A DNA stretch of 64,000 bases from QHWT01 sp963755695 (GTDB lineage Bacteria > Acidobacteriota > Vicinamibacteria > Vicinamibacterales > 2-12-FULL-66-21), in the NCBI GenBank assembly GCA_963755695.1, contig CAVWLB010000001.1:310001-374000 (forward strand), in the 5' to 3' direction. Position numbers and translations under genes: made by a program. Below, piece by piece: positions 34,840 through 44,563 of this stretch. Under the pieces are notes generated by a model. That model worked only from the letters and a program-made list of their open reading frames with translations. It did not search any database and was not told the origin of the DNA. Each line of letters opens with the position of its first letter. Positions within the stretch are counted from its first letter, which is position 1.

Positions 34840-35917
34840 ATGGATCTCCGGTCCGCTGTAGCCCTCTCGACCCTCCCCGGCATCAGTCGTGCTCGTGCGG
34901 CTGCGGTTTTCAAGGAATTGCGCGAGCATTCCGACCAGGGCGTCACTCTCGAGGACGTGATCGCCGTGTGTGCTCCCAGTTGCGATACAGATTCAGCCGC
35001 GAGGCAGGCACGCGATCTCGCGGTGGTGCTCCTGGATGCCGCGCAGCGTGGCGGAATCTCACCGATCCGCTGGGACGAAGACACTTATCCGCCATTGTTG
35101 CGGGCGATTCGAGACCCACCGCCAGTACCTGTGGCTGCGTGGTAGTCGCGTGGCGCTCTCGCGACCGGCCGTGGCTGTCGTGGGCTCGCGAGCGGCAAGC
35201 GCATACGCGCTGGAAGTGGCGGCGCGACTCGCCGGAGAGCTGGCCGAGCGCGGGCTGGTGGTCGTAAGCGGCCTGGCCCGCGGCGCGGATGGCGCGGCTC
35301 ATCGGGGCTGTCTCAGAGCGTCCGGGCTGACGATCGGAGTGCTCGGCTCGGGTCCGGATAATATTTATCCGCCGGAGCACCGTGATCTGGCCGTAAGTAT
35401 CTGCGAAAAAGGTGCTTTACTTAGCGAACTGGGTCCCGGTGCGGCCCCGTTGCCGGAGCATTTTCCACTTCGCAATCGACTCATCAGTGGGATCTCCCTG
35501 GCGGTTGTTGTCGTCGAAGCTTCGGAAAAGAGCGGTTCGCTCATCACGGCCCGGTGCGCGCTGGAACAGGGCCGGGATGTGCTGGCGGTGCCGGGCAGCA
35601 TCCTGAGCGGCCGGAATCGTGGATCGCATGCGTTACTGAAGGACGGCGCGAAGGTGGTCGAAACAGCGGACGATATCTTGGAAGGTCTAGGTTGGCCGGC
35701 AGAGGTCAAAAAACCTCTCGAAGGCGCTAAATCGTTGAGCTCAGACCCCTTGCTGGACAAGCTGACAATTGGCGAGACTTACGATATTGACGCGCTGACC
35801 ACAATTTTCGACCTTCCGGGTCCCCGGCTGATGGCCCGGATTACAGAATGGGAAATGCAGGGATGGCTGGTCAGGAGCGCCGGGGGGCGCTACGGTATAC
35901 GTGGGCCGCGTCTTTAG
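34840..35917 (+). CDS. dprA: DNA-processing protein DprA (frameshifted)
   Basis: Loads RecA on incoming single-stranded DNA in natural transformation. N-terminal helix-hairpin region (LSTLPGISRARAAAVFKEL), then the Rossmann domain. One extra C at 35128 separates YPPLLRAIRDPPPV from LWLRGSRVALSRPAVAVVGSR. Downstream: GLVVVSGLARGADGAAHRG, GVLGSGPDNIYPPEH, SGLSELGPG-type ALLSELGPG, FPLRNRLISGIS, and the C-terminal winged-helix-like region (YDIDALTTIFDLPG). About 358 residues repaired. ATG 34840 is the best start seen, with a weak ribosome site. comF nearby supports a competence capacity. Confidence 0.9.
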
Positions 35918-36024
35918 ATCTATCGGGATTGGGCTGGCACGGCCGTCATCGAAAGGACGACGGAGGCTGGGTCTGAGGACTCGGCGGTCGCGTCTCGGGA
36001 CGCGGCGTCGGAATTAGAAACACT

Positions 36025-38483
36025 ATGGCAAAGTCACTCGTGGTGGTCGAATCGCCCGCGAAGGCGAAAACCATCAACAAATATCTCGGGAAAGACTACA
36101 AGGTCGTTGCCTCGATGGGACACGTCCGCGATCTGCCGAAGAGCAAGCTGGGCGTCGACGTCGACGAAGGGTTCGAACCCTCCTACGAGGTCATCGCCAG
36201 CCGCAAGAAGGTGCTCAAGGAGCTGAAGGACGAAGCGAAGAAGGCGACCGAAATCTTCGTGGCGACTGACCCTGATCGGGAAGGCGAAGCGATCGGCTGG
36301 CATCTCGCCGAGGAACTCGGCAGCGGCAACCGGAAGAAGATCCGCCGGCTGATGTTCAACGAGATCACCAAACGCGGCGTGCTTTCGGCGCTCGAAAAAC
36401 CGACGATCATCGACAAGAAACTGGTCGATGCGCAGCAGGCGCGCCGGGTGCTCGATCGCCTGGTCGGCTACAAGATCAGTCCCCTGCTGTGGGACAAGGT
36501 GCGCCGCGGCTTGAGCGCCGGACGCGTGCAGTCGGTCGCGTTGAAGCTGGTGTGCGATCGCGAGCGCGAGATCGAAGCATTCATACCGGAAGAGTACCTG
36601 GAACGTGACGGCGCGTCTCGCCGGACCGGTGCCGCCGGAATTCGACGCGAAGCTGCTCAAGAAGAACGGCGCCAACCTCAAAATCACCAACGAGGCGGAA
36701 TCGACTGCCGTCGTCGCCGATCTGAAGCAGGCGCGCTGGGTCGTCGACTCGGTGACGACCAAGGAGCGAAAGAAGAGCGCGGTCCCGCCGTTCATCACCA
36801 GCAAGCTGCAGCAGGCATCACGTTTTCCGGTCAAGAAGACGATGATGATCGCGCAGCAGCTGTACGAAGGGGTCGAGCTGCCGGGTGAAGGATCGGTTGG
36901 CCTCATCACCTACATGCGAACCGATTCAACCCGCGTCTCCGATCAGGCGCTCACCGAGGTGCGCCAGTTCGTCGGCGACACCTATGGTCCGGACTTCGTG
37001 CCGGAAAAGCCGACCTACTACCGTGCGAAGGCGGATGCGCAGGATGCCCACGAGGCGATTCGTCCGACGTCGATGCAGTACCATCCCGACGCGGTGCGCG
37101 GCCAGCTCACGCACGATCAGTACCTACCTGTACAAGTTGATCTGGAACCGGTTCGTGGCGTCGCAGATGCCGCCGGCGACGTTCGACGAAACGACCGTCG
37201 ATATCAACGCAATCCCTGCGACCGGCTCGGAGCAGGCGGCGTATCTCTTCCGCGTCAAGGGATCGGTGCCAAAGTTTGCCGGCTGGATGGCTGTCTACAA
37301 CCAGGAGGCGGCCGCGCCGGCGACGGAGGAGCGGACCGGTCCCGGGCCCGATGCGACTTCGGCTGAAGACGACGAGGCGTCTGGCTTGCTGCCTCCGCTT
37401 GCCGAGGGGGACACGCTCACGCTGCGCGAGCTGAAACCGGAGCAGAAGTTCACCCAGCCGCCGCCGCGCTACAGCGAGGCGACGCTGGTGAAGGCGCTCG
37501 AAGAGAACGGCATCGGACGTCCCAGCACTTACGCGTCGATCATCACCGTCATTCAAGCGCGCGAGTACGTGAACAAGATCGAGGGACGCTTCAAGCCCAC
37601 GATGCTGGGCCGAATGCTGGTCGAGAAGCTTCTCAGCCCGGTCTTCGACGACATCCTCGACGTCAATTACACCCGCGAGCTGGAAGAGGATCTCGACAAG
37701 ATCGAGCAAGGCGCATCCGACTACCAGTCAACCCTCTCGAGCTTCTACAAGAAGTTCCAGAAGGACCTGAAGCGCGCCGCCAAGGAGATGCTCAACCTCA
37801 AGGAAGGTTACGAGCCCGATCCCGCGGTGACGTGCGACAAGTGCGGCAAGCCCATGGTGATCAAGGCCGGCAAGTTCGGCCTGTTCCTGGCGTGCAGTGG
37901 CTATCCCGACTGCGAGAACACGCGCGAGCTCGAGGCACCCGAGGCGGGTGCAGAAGGAGAGATCGAGGAGACCTGCGAGAACTGCGGCAAGCCGATGGTG
38001 GTCAAACGCGGCCGCTTCGGCCAGTTCCTCGCCTGCACCGGGTATCCCGAGTGCAAGACGACGAGGAAGATCATCACGACCAAGCAGGGGATGACCGCGG
38101 CCAAGCCCGATCAGATCCTCGACGAGAAGTGCCCGAAGTGCGACTCGAATCTGGTGCTGAAGCAGGGTCGGTTCGGCGAGTTCACCGCCTGCAGCAACTA
38201 TCCGACCTGCAAGTACGTGAAGCAGAAGTCCACGGGCGTCCTCTGCCCGAAGGATGGCGGCGACATCGTCGAACGAAAGTCGCGTCGAGGGAAGGTTTTC
38301 TACGGCTGCGCGAACTATCCGGATTGCGACTTCACGCTGTGGAACCGTCCCGTGCCGGAGAAGTGCCCGGATTGCGGCGCACCCTTCCTGGTCGAGAAGA
38401 TCACCAAACGGCACGGACGTCAGCTGATCTGCAACAACGAAGACTGTTCCTACGTGCGGTCGGAGGAACTGACCCCCGCATAG
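36025..38483 (+). CDS. topA: DNA topoisomerase I (two frameshifts)
   Basis: Relaxes negative supercoils. TOPRIM: LVVVESPAKAKTINKYLG, ATDPDREGEAIGWHL. Near 36598 one extra C splits PEEY from WNVTARLAGPVPPEF. Active-site Tyr in LITYMRTDSTRVSDQAL. Near 37121-37128 a four-base duplication (tacctacc) splits THDQY from LYKLIWNRFVASQM. GIGRPSTYASIITVI and four to five C-terminal zinc ribbons (CDKCGKPM...CSGYPDC, CENCGKPM...CTGYPEC, CPKCDSNL...CSNYPTC, then CANYPDC and CPDCGAPF) complete it, about 818 residues. Essential in most bacteria, so the frame breaks are likely errors. A small cgcgtc-tcgg-gacgcg hairpin lies upstream at about 35990-36005. Confidence 0.93.
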
Positions 38484-38575
38484 GTCGATTTAGTGATTTA
38501 ATGATTTGGGGAATTGGTGATATCGAAATCACCAAATCCCACACGAATCCCAAATCACCAAATCACCAGATTCCA
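38484..38575. repeat. AT-rich imperfect inverted repeat with GATTTGGTG words
   Basis: Between topA and trmFO: arm gatttagtgatttaatgatt... (from 38486) and its imperfect complement ...caaatcaccaaatcaccag (to 38565), centred near 38524 on ggtgatatcgaaatcacc. Composition is about 60% AT in an otherwise GC-rich region. The words behave as a degenerate 9-bp repeat (gatttggtg) on each strand. Could form a long hairpin in mRNA. Confidence 0.7.
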
Positions 38576-39967
38576 ATGTCTTGCGTTCACATCGTCGGGG
38601 GCGGGCTCGCCGGCAGCGAGGCGGCCTGGCAGGTTGCATCGCGCGGCGTGCACGTCACGCTCTACGAGATGCGGCCAGTCCATCCGACTGCGGTCCACAA
38701 GACGGACGGGCTTGCGGAGCTCGTCTGCAGCAATTCTTTCCGAGGAGACAAGCTCGATAACGCGGTTGGTCTTCTGAAAGAGGAGATGCGGCGGCTCGGG
38801 TCACTGGTCATGCGCGCCGCGGACGAGACGCGTGTGCCGGCAGGAGCGGCGCTGGCTGTCGATCGCGATCGTTTTTCGTCTCACGTCACGGCGGCAATCG
38901 CATCGCACCCGCTGATTTCCATCCGCCGCCAAGAGGTCACGCGTATTCCGACGGAGGTCGACGGCCCGGTAATCCTTGCGACCGGTCCGCTGACGTCGGA
39001 TGCCTTGTCGGCCGACATCGCGTCCCTGGTCGGCGCGGAACATCTCTACTTCTACGATGCGATCAGCCCGATCGTGCTCGCCGAGTCCATCGACCGGTCG
39101 AAGGTCTTCCGCGCGTCACGCTGGGGACGGAGCCTCAGAAGGGGTGACAGTCACAGTTCCGGCGCCGGGTGTGGAGTCGACGATGGCGCAGGGGACTACC
39201 TCAATTGCCCCTTCACCAAAGAGGAATACGAACGCTTCCATGACGCCCTGATGACGGCGGAGAAGGCGGCGCTCCACGCGTTCGACCAGGCGAAGTTCTT
39301 CGAAGGCTGTCTCCCGATTGAGGTGATGGGGTCGCGCGGCATCGACACCCTGCGGTTCGGACCGATGAAGCCGGTCGGACTGCCCGATCCGCGGACCGGA
39401 CGCGAGGCGTACACGATTGTCCAACTCCGTCAGGACAACATTGCCGGCGATCACTTCAGCCTCGTCGGCTTCCAGACGCAGATGAAATGGGGAGAGCAGG
39501 CCCGGGTGCTCCGGCTGATTCCAGGGCTCGAGCAAGCGGAGTTCGTCCGCTTTGGCATGATTCACCGCAATACTTACGTGAACGCGCCGACCGTCCTGCG
39601 GGAGACGTGGCAAACCCGCATGCGGGACGATCTGTTCTTCGCGGGCCAGATGTCCGGCGTCGAAGGCTATGTGGAGTCCGCCGCGTCGGGCCTCATTGCC
39701 GGCCTGAACGCCGCGGCGCTGGCGGTCGACGACGCGCCGTCCGTCCCCCCGCGGACGACCGCCATCGGCGCCCTGGCCTATTACGCATCGCACGCGGATC
39801 CGAAACACTATGTGCCCTCGAATATCGCGTTCGGCCTGCTGCCGGCGCTCGAAAAGGCCCCCAGGAAGAAGCAGGACCGCAAGATGGCGGTCTCCGAGCG
39901 GGCACTGAAGGATCTGGATTTGTGGTTAGAGAGCACCTCAAGGAATTTCTCGAACACCTCCGCCTGA
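38576..39967 (+). CDS. trmFO: Methylenetetrahydrofolate-tRNA-(uracil-5-)-methyltransferase
   Basis: Folate/FAD-dependent enzyme making T54 in tRNA, 463 residues. FAD motif VHIVGGGLAGSEAAWQ; LVCSNSFRGD, ATGPLTSDAL, DYLNCPFTKEEYERF, CLPIEVMGSRGIDTLRFGPMK, LVGFQTQMKWGEQARVL and GQMSGVEGYVESAASGL all fit. Between SRWGR and GDYLNCP, where the family is short, there is an insert of about 18 residues (SLRRGDSHSSGAGCGVDD) whose DNA includes ggtgacagtcac; see findings. topA-trmFO-xerC order is common in several phyla. Confidence 0.93.
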   Translation: MSCVHIVGGGLAGSEAAWQVASRGVHVTLYEMRPVHPTAVHKTDGLAELVCSNSFRGDKLDNAVGLLKEEMRRLGSLVMRAADETRVPAGAALAVDRDRFSSHVTAAIASHPLISIRRQEVTRIPTEVDGPVILATGPLTSDALSADIASLVGAEHLYFYDAISPIVLAESIDRSKVFRASRWGRSLRRGDSHSSGAGCGVDDGAGDYLNCPFTKEEYERFHDALMTAEKAALHAFDQAKFFEGCLPIEVMGSRGIDTLRFGPMKPVGLPDPRTGREAYTIVQLRQDNIAGDHFSLVGFQTQMKWGEQARVLRLIPGLEQAEFVRFGMIHRNTYVNAPTVLRETWQTRMRDDLFFAGQMSGVEGYVESAASGLIAGLNAAALAVDDAPSVPPRTTAIGALAYYASHADPKHYVPSNIAFGLLPALEKAPRKKQDRKMAVSERALKDLDLWLESTSRNFSNTSA

Positions 39968-40857
39968 ACGAGAACGCATCCGCGCATACCGTGCGCGCGT
40001 ATGACAGCGATCTCTCCCAATATGTGACCTTTCTGGCGTCGTACCTGAACCGCCGGGCATCCGACCTGTCCCCTGCGGACCTCGATCACCTGAATGCTCG
40101 GGCATTCCTTGGGGACCTGAATCGCCGGGGCAATTCCAAGGCGTCCGCCGCGCGAAAGCTCTCGGCGATTCGTGCGTTCGGCCGCTATCTCCGCCGCGAA
40201 GGCGTGCTCGAGGGCGACCCTGCCGCACTCGTCGGCACCCCGAAACGCGAGCAGCGGATCCCGGCTCACCTTGCGATCGACGAGATGTCGAAGCTGCTGG
40301 AGATGCCGGACACTCAGGATCCGCTCGGACGTCGGGACAAGGCCATCCTCGAACTGTTCTATGCCTCAGGACTGCGGTTGAGCGAGCTGGTCGGGCTCGA
40401 TCTCGACGACCTGAACCTCGCGGGACGGGTGGTTCGAGTGCTTGGGAAAGGCCGGAAGGAACGCCTCGTCCCATTCAACCGAACGGCGGGCGAGGCGCTT
40501 CGCGCCTGGCTGGCGGATCGGGAAGGACTGCGTTCGCAGCCAGCAGAGAAGACCCCGATCATGCGCGGAAAACGGCACTGCGAGCCGCTGTTCCTGAATT
40601 ACCAGGGTGGACGGTTGTCCACGCGCAGTGTGGACAAGCTGGTGCGGCGGTATGTCGCCGCCTGCAGCACCCGTTTCGGAATCAGCCCGCACGCCTTACG
40701 CCACTCTTTCGCTACACATCTGCTCGAGGCGGGTGCCGACCTCCGCGCCATCCAGGAGCTGCTCGGTCACGCGCGCCTCAGCACCACGCAGCGGTACACG
40801 CACCTCAACGCCGCGCATCTCCTCGACACCTATCGCAAGGCTCACCCGAAGGCCTGA
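39922..40857 (+). CDS. xerC: Tyrosine recombinase XerC/XerD type
   Basis: 311 residues from GTG 39922, inside the trmFO end (46-base overlap). N-terminal SAM-like domain (FLEHLRLNENASAHTVRAYDSDL), catalytic Arg in YASGLRLSELVGL, Lys in GKGRKERLVP, HALRHSFATHLLEAG, LGHARLSTTQRYTH with nucleophile Tyr292. Resolves chromosome dimers at dif. Position after topA and trmFO marks it as the housekeeping recombinase, not a phage integrase. XerC versus XerD cannot be separated here. Confidence 0.92.
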   Translation: MVREHLKEFLEHLRLNENASAHTVRAYDSDLSQYVTFLASYLNRRASDLSPADLDHLNARAFLGDLNRRGNSKASAARKLSAIRAFGRYLRREGVLEGDPAALVGTPKREQRIPAHLAIDEMSKLLEMPDTQDPLGRRDKAILELFYASGLRLSELVGLDLDDLNLAGRVVRVLGKGRKERLVPFNRTAGEALRAWLADREGLRSQPAEKTPIMRGKRHCEPLFLNYQGGRLSTRSVDKLVRRYVAACSTRFGISPHALRHSFATHLLEAGADLRAIQELLGHARLSTTQRYTHLNAAHLLDTYRKAHPKA

Positions 40858-40929
40858 CGCAAATCGTCACTTGACGAAGGCCGCCGACGGCAGCATGATG
40901 AGCCTCCCCAATCGCCGGGGAGACGAACG

Positions 40930-41742
40930 ATGCGCAGACTGCTGCGGGTTGCGTTCACGTTCGGGTGTTTCTTGCTCACGGGCCGTCTGGCGGCCGCGCA
41001 GCAACCGCCCCTTCTTCCTTCTTCACCGATCGTCATTCCCGACACTCGTCCACTGCACCTTTCAGAGGATCAGCAGCGCGAGCTGGAGCACTGGATCGAC
41101 GACATGTCGAAATGGCAGCGGGTCGAAAAGAAATGGCCCAATCAACCGGCGCACGACGCTTACGGACGCATCGTCGTACGGCATCCTCAGCCAGAAGCTC
41201 CGGATTGGCTCGGGCCGATCTGCGCCGGATACGACGAAGCGTCTTTGTCGTCACTGCCGGAGCAGGTCGCGCATGGCTGCCGGCTGATTGCAGGGCTGTC
41301 GGTGGAACCGGAGGTCAAAACGATTCAGCAGCAGACGCAGACCGCGCGCGCGAACAAGGAGAAGGTGACGAAGACGTCGTTTTTCTCCCGCGTTCATCTC
41401 GACGGGCTGTGGTCGACGACCTCGTCTGACGTGCGGTTCTATGGACTCGTAGGTTCGCACATCAGTCTCGTCGATGTCGGACGCGTGCAGTTTTTCGGAC
41501 CTCCCGGCGTGCTGCTGCTCTCGGTCCCGGATGGAAACGGGTCGCGCCAGATTCGGGTCGGTTATACGTGGGGGATGAGCGTGCGGCTCGCCGACGTTCG
41601 CCTGTTCGGCCCGCGCAAGAACGCGACGCTCTTTCTGAGCGTCACGAAGTGCTGGACCGTCGGCAGCAATCTCGATCGCCTTGGTTCAGGCGGATTCGAC
41701 ATTGCCGGTCTTTCGCTGGCGCCGCGAAAGAACCGGCAGTAA
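40930..41742 (+). CDS. Exported protein of unknown function
   Basis: 270 residues with a signal peptide (LLRVAFTFGCFLLTGRLAAAQ). The middle has a region ICAGYDEASLSSLPEQVAHGCRLIAGL with two Cys that could pair, a helical stretch (TIQQQTQTARANKEKVTKTSFFSR), and a C-terminal beta-rich part (LYGLVGSHISLVDVGRVQFFG-like, TWGMSVRLADVRLFG). I do not recognise the family. It lies alone, 72 bases after xerC. Confidence 0.72.
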   Translation: MRRLLRVAFTFGCFLLTGRLAAAQQPPLLPSSPIVIPDTRPLHLSEDQQRELEHWIDDMSKWQRVEKKWPNQPAHDAYGRIVVRHPQPEAPDWLGPICAGYDEASLSSLPEQVAHGCRLIAGLSVEPEVKTIQQQTQTARANKEKVTKTSFFSRVHLDGLWSTTSSDVRFYGLVGSHISLVDVGRVQFFGPPGVLLLSVPDGNGSRQIRVGYTWGMSVRLADVRLFGPRKNATLFLSVTKCWTVGSNLDRLGSGGFDIAGLSLAPRKNRQ

Positions 41743-41744
41743 CA

Positions 41745-41838
41745 ACTCGAGGCTCAGGACTCAGAGTGGCTCATGCCCTAAGGCCCTAGGCCGTCGTAGC
41801 CTAGCCAGCCCTGAGTCATGAGCCATCAGCCCTAAGCC
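41745..41838. repeat. Convergent intergenic gap with GGCTCAGGACTC words
   Basis: ggctcaggactcag, ggctcatgccctaaggccctagg, gtagcctagcc, agccctgagtcatgagcc, agccctaagcc. The left and right halves are largely complementary, so the element could fold as a long imperfect hairpin. It is similar to the element at 24082-24166. Confidence 0.6.
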
Positions 41839-43239
41839 TTATGCCAGCTGCGGCTCGGCGACCCGTCGTCCGCGCGGATACTCGATCGCGAGCGTCTTGA
41901 TCTTGTAATTCATCACCCGCGGGCTGATTGCGAGCAGCTCCGCGGCGTCCTTCTGCACCCAGTTCGACATCTTGAGCGCTTCGATCAACGCCTGACGCTC
42001 GATCTCTTCGAGGGGGATCCCGGTCGGCGGAATCTTGACGACCGGGCTGCCGTCGCTGGTCGGCGCGCTGGTCGACAATTCGCCGAGCCGCAGATCCGCG
42101 TTCGAGAGCTGCGGACCCTCCGTCAGCAGCACCGCACGCTCGATCGCGTTCTCGAGCTCACGGATGTTCCCAGGCCAGTTGTAACGCATCAACAGCTTGA
42201 GCGCCTCGGGCGACAAGCCGTCGACCTTCTTCTTCAATTCGCCGGCGAACCGGCGCAGAAAGAAGTTGGCGAGCTGCGAGATGTCTTCCTTCCGTTCCCG
42301 GAGCGGCGGCATGTCGATCGAGACGACGTTGAGGCGGTAGTACAGGTCCTCTCGGAACTGGCCGCTCGCCACCATTTGCGGAAGGTTGCGGTTCGTGGCG
42401 GTGATGACGCGCACGTCGACTCGCAGTGTCCGCGTGCCGCCGAGCCGCTCGAACTCGTGTTCCTGCAGCACGCGCAGGATCTTCGCCTGGGTGTTCGCGC
42501 TCATGTCGCCGACTTCGTCGAGGAACAGCGTGCCGCCGTCCGCCTGCTCGAAGCGGCCGACCCGCTGCTTGTCGGCGCCGGTGAACGCCCCCTTCTCGTG
42601 ACCGAACAGCTCCGATTCGAGCAGGTTCTCCTGGAGCGCCGCGCAGTTCACCTTGACGAAATTGCGGCCCGCGCGCAGCGAGTTGTGATGGATCGCCCCG
42701 GCGATGAGCTCCTTGCCGGTCCCCGTTTCTCCGCGGATGAGAACCGTCGTATTGCTCTTGGCGACCTTCTTCACTATCGCCAGCACCGACTGCAGTGCGC
42801 CGCTGGCGCCGACGATGCGATCGAAGTCGTAGATGTCCTGCTGAGTGTGACGGAGATATTCGATCTCGTGCTTGAGGCGGCGGTGCTCGATGGCCTTCTC
42901 GACCTTGAGTTCCATCTCCTCGATCTCGAACGGCTTCTGGACGTAGTCGAAGGCGCCGATCTTCATCGCCTCGACCGCCGTGTGGACCGATCCAAACGCC
43001 GTCATCAGGATGACTGCTGTGGTCGGATGGAGCGACTTGGCCGTTCGCAGGACGTCCAGGCCGTCGCTGCCGCCCATCTTCAAATCGCTCAAGACGACGT
43101 CGTATTGGCCTTCGTGCAGCCGCTCGATAGCGACGTTGCCGTTGGGCGCCTCGTCGACCTCGTGGTGCGCTTCGGACAACGCGCGAACGATCCCGCGCCT
43201 AAGCGAGTCGTGATCGTCAGCGACCAGAATCCGTCCCAT
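41839..43239 (-). CDS. NtrC-family sigma-54-dependent response regulator
   Basis: 466 residues from ATG 43239 (GGGGAGA just upstream). Receiver: ILVADDHDSLRRG, phospho-Asp in VVLSDLKMGGSDG, Thr in LMTAFGS, Lys in VQKPFE. AAA+: Walker A GETGTGKE, GAFTGA intact, Walker B TLFLDEVGDM, so competent for sigma-54. C-terminal helix-turn-helix (VQKDAAELLAISPRVMNYKI) differs from the usual Fis end. Ten bases after the kinase gene, forming an NtrBC-like pair. Confidence 0.93.
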   Translation of the reverse strand: MGRILVADDHDSLRRGIVRALSEAHHEVDEAPNGNVAIERLHEGQYDVVLSDLKMGGSDGLDVLRTAKSLHPTTAVILMTAFGSVHTAVEAMKIGAFDYVQKPFEIEEMELKVEKAIEHRRLKHEIEYLRHTQQDIYDFDRIVGASGALQSVLAIVKKVAKSNTTVLIRGETGTGKELIAGAIHHNSLRAGRNFVKVNCAALQENLLESELFGHEKGAFTGADKQRVGRFEQADGGTLFLDEVGDMSANTQAKILRVLQEHEFERLGGTRTLRVDVRVITATNRNLPQMVASGQFREDLYYRLNVVSIDMPPLRERKEDISQLANFFLRRFAGELKKKVDGLSPEALKLLMRYNWPGNIRELENAIERAVLLTEGPQLSNADLRLGELSTSAPTSDGSPVVKIPPTGIPLEEIERQALIEALKMSNWVQKDAAELLAISPRVMNYKIKTLAIEYPRGRRVAEPQLA

Positions 43240-43249
43240 GGCTTCTCCC

Positions 43250-44506
43250 CTATCCAAACAGCTCGTGCTGAGTCTTGACAGGCAGCGTCACGCGGAAAAG
43301 CGTGCCCCCTCCGGGCCGCGAGCCGACGTCGATGCGGCCGTCGTGCGCATCGACGATTTTCCGGACGATCGCGAGTCCCAGCCCCGAACCCTGCGGCTTC
43401 GTGGTGAAGAAGGGGCTGAAGATTCGGTCCATCACTTCTGGCGGCACGCCGGGACCGTTGTCCGTGACCGCGATCTGGACCATGGGTCCGGCGTTGTCGA
43501 TGCCCGGGGCCGGCTCTTCGCCGGCCAGCGCCGCCGCGACGATCTCCACTTCGCCGCCGCCGGTCATCGCTTCGAACGCGTTGGTGACGAGGTTGGTGAA
43601 GATCTGCCGTAACTGATGCGGATCGCCCTGGATTGGTGGCAGGTCGTCGGGGAGTGAGACACGAACCTGCACGCTTCCCTTGGGGGCGTGTGTTTCCGCC
43701 ATCGAGATCGCATCGCGGACGACGTCAGCGACGGCGATGTTCTCGACCTGCAGCCGGATTGGCCGCACGAACTCGAGCACTTCGAGCACGATGGCGTTGG
43801 CCATCTTGGCTTCTTTGATGATGTCGGCGAGGATCGACTGCGCGTCCTCGGAGTCGGACAGCTGCCGCTTCAGGATGCCGGCCATCACCTCGATGCCCGC
43901 GAGGGGATTCTTGACTTCGTGGGCGATCGCCGCCGCCATTTCGCCCAGTGCGGCGAGCCGATCGCGGAGCCGCTCGCGTTCCTCGAGCTGCTCGACGCGG
44001 GTGAGATCCTTGAAGAAGAGCGTGGCGCCGGCGATGCGGCCGCGCGAGTCCCGCACGTGCGAGAGCGTGTACCCGATCACCTTATTGGTCCGCCTGAGTC
44101 GGAGCTCGGCACGATTGGGAAGGTGCGAAATGTCGAACACGCCGGCCACGATGCGGCAGACGTCCGGCACGTCCTTGAGCACTTCAGAGAATGGACGGCC
44201 GATGTCCGACGGGCGTGGCTTGAGCCCGAGCACGCGGTAGGCAATTTCGTTCATCACCGCGACGCGACCGTCCCGGGTTATCGCTACCACGCCGTTGCGG
44301 AGGTTCCACACGAGGTCGCGGTAAAACCCCTCCGGCACAACCGCAGCATCCGCCGGCTTACGCGCCTTTCGCGCCGGACGTGCCTTTGCTGGTTTCCGCG
44401 GGACGCGCGAGGTTTTGCTCTGCATCAAAGCAGCATCGAACCCCGGGAGGAGCTCGGCCGACGTAATTGTAATTGGCTCGACGCGTCGAGCCAAGCTCTT
44501 GGGCAT
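43250..44506 (-). CDS. PAS-containing sensor histidine kinase, NtrB-like
   Basis: 418 residues from ATG 44506 (MPKSLARRVEPITITSA). A basic Ala/Lys/Pro stretch (SRVPRKPAKARPARKARKP) precedes a PAS domain (DLVWNLRNGVVAITRDGRVAVMNE...), then HisKA with the phospho-His in AIAHEVKNPLAGIE and the ATPase N box QIFTNLVTNAFEAM, G1 DNGPGVPP, and FFTTKPQGSGLGLAIV. No membrane segment, so cytoplasmic. The frame is open further upstream to 44617, but that part only translates the GGGGTCAGACCCC palindromes and is not counted. Confidence 0.92.
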   Translation of the reverse strand: MPKSLARRVEPITITSAELLPGFDAALMQSKTSRVPRKPAKARPARKARKPADAAVVPEGFYRDLVWNLRNGVVAITRDGRVAVMNEIAYRVLGLKPRPSDIGRPFSEVLKDVPDVCRIVAGVFDISHLPNRAELRLRRTNKVIGYTLSHVRDSRGRIAGATLFFKDLTRVEQLEERERLRDRLAALGEMAAAIAHEVKNPLAGIEVMAGILKRQLSDSEDAQSILADIIKEAKMANAIVLEVLEFVRPIRLQVENIAVADVVRDAISMAETHAPKGSVQVRVSLPDDLPPIQGDPHQLRQIFTNLVTNAFEAMTGGGEVEIVAAALAGEEPAPGIDNAGPMVQIAVTDNGPGVPPEVMDRIFSPFFTTKPQGSGLGLAIVRKIVDAHDGRIDVGSRPGGGTLFRVTLPVKTQHELFG

Positions 44507-44563
44507 GTTATAGATATGGTCCTCGACCCAGCGAAGCGTGGCTGTCGTTCCTCTTCGCCGCCG

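Noticed and set aside
39922..40857. Phage or integron integrase
   Set aside because: The topA-trmFO-xer context and full XerC-like length mark it as the housekeeping recombinase.
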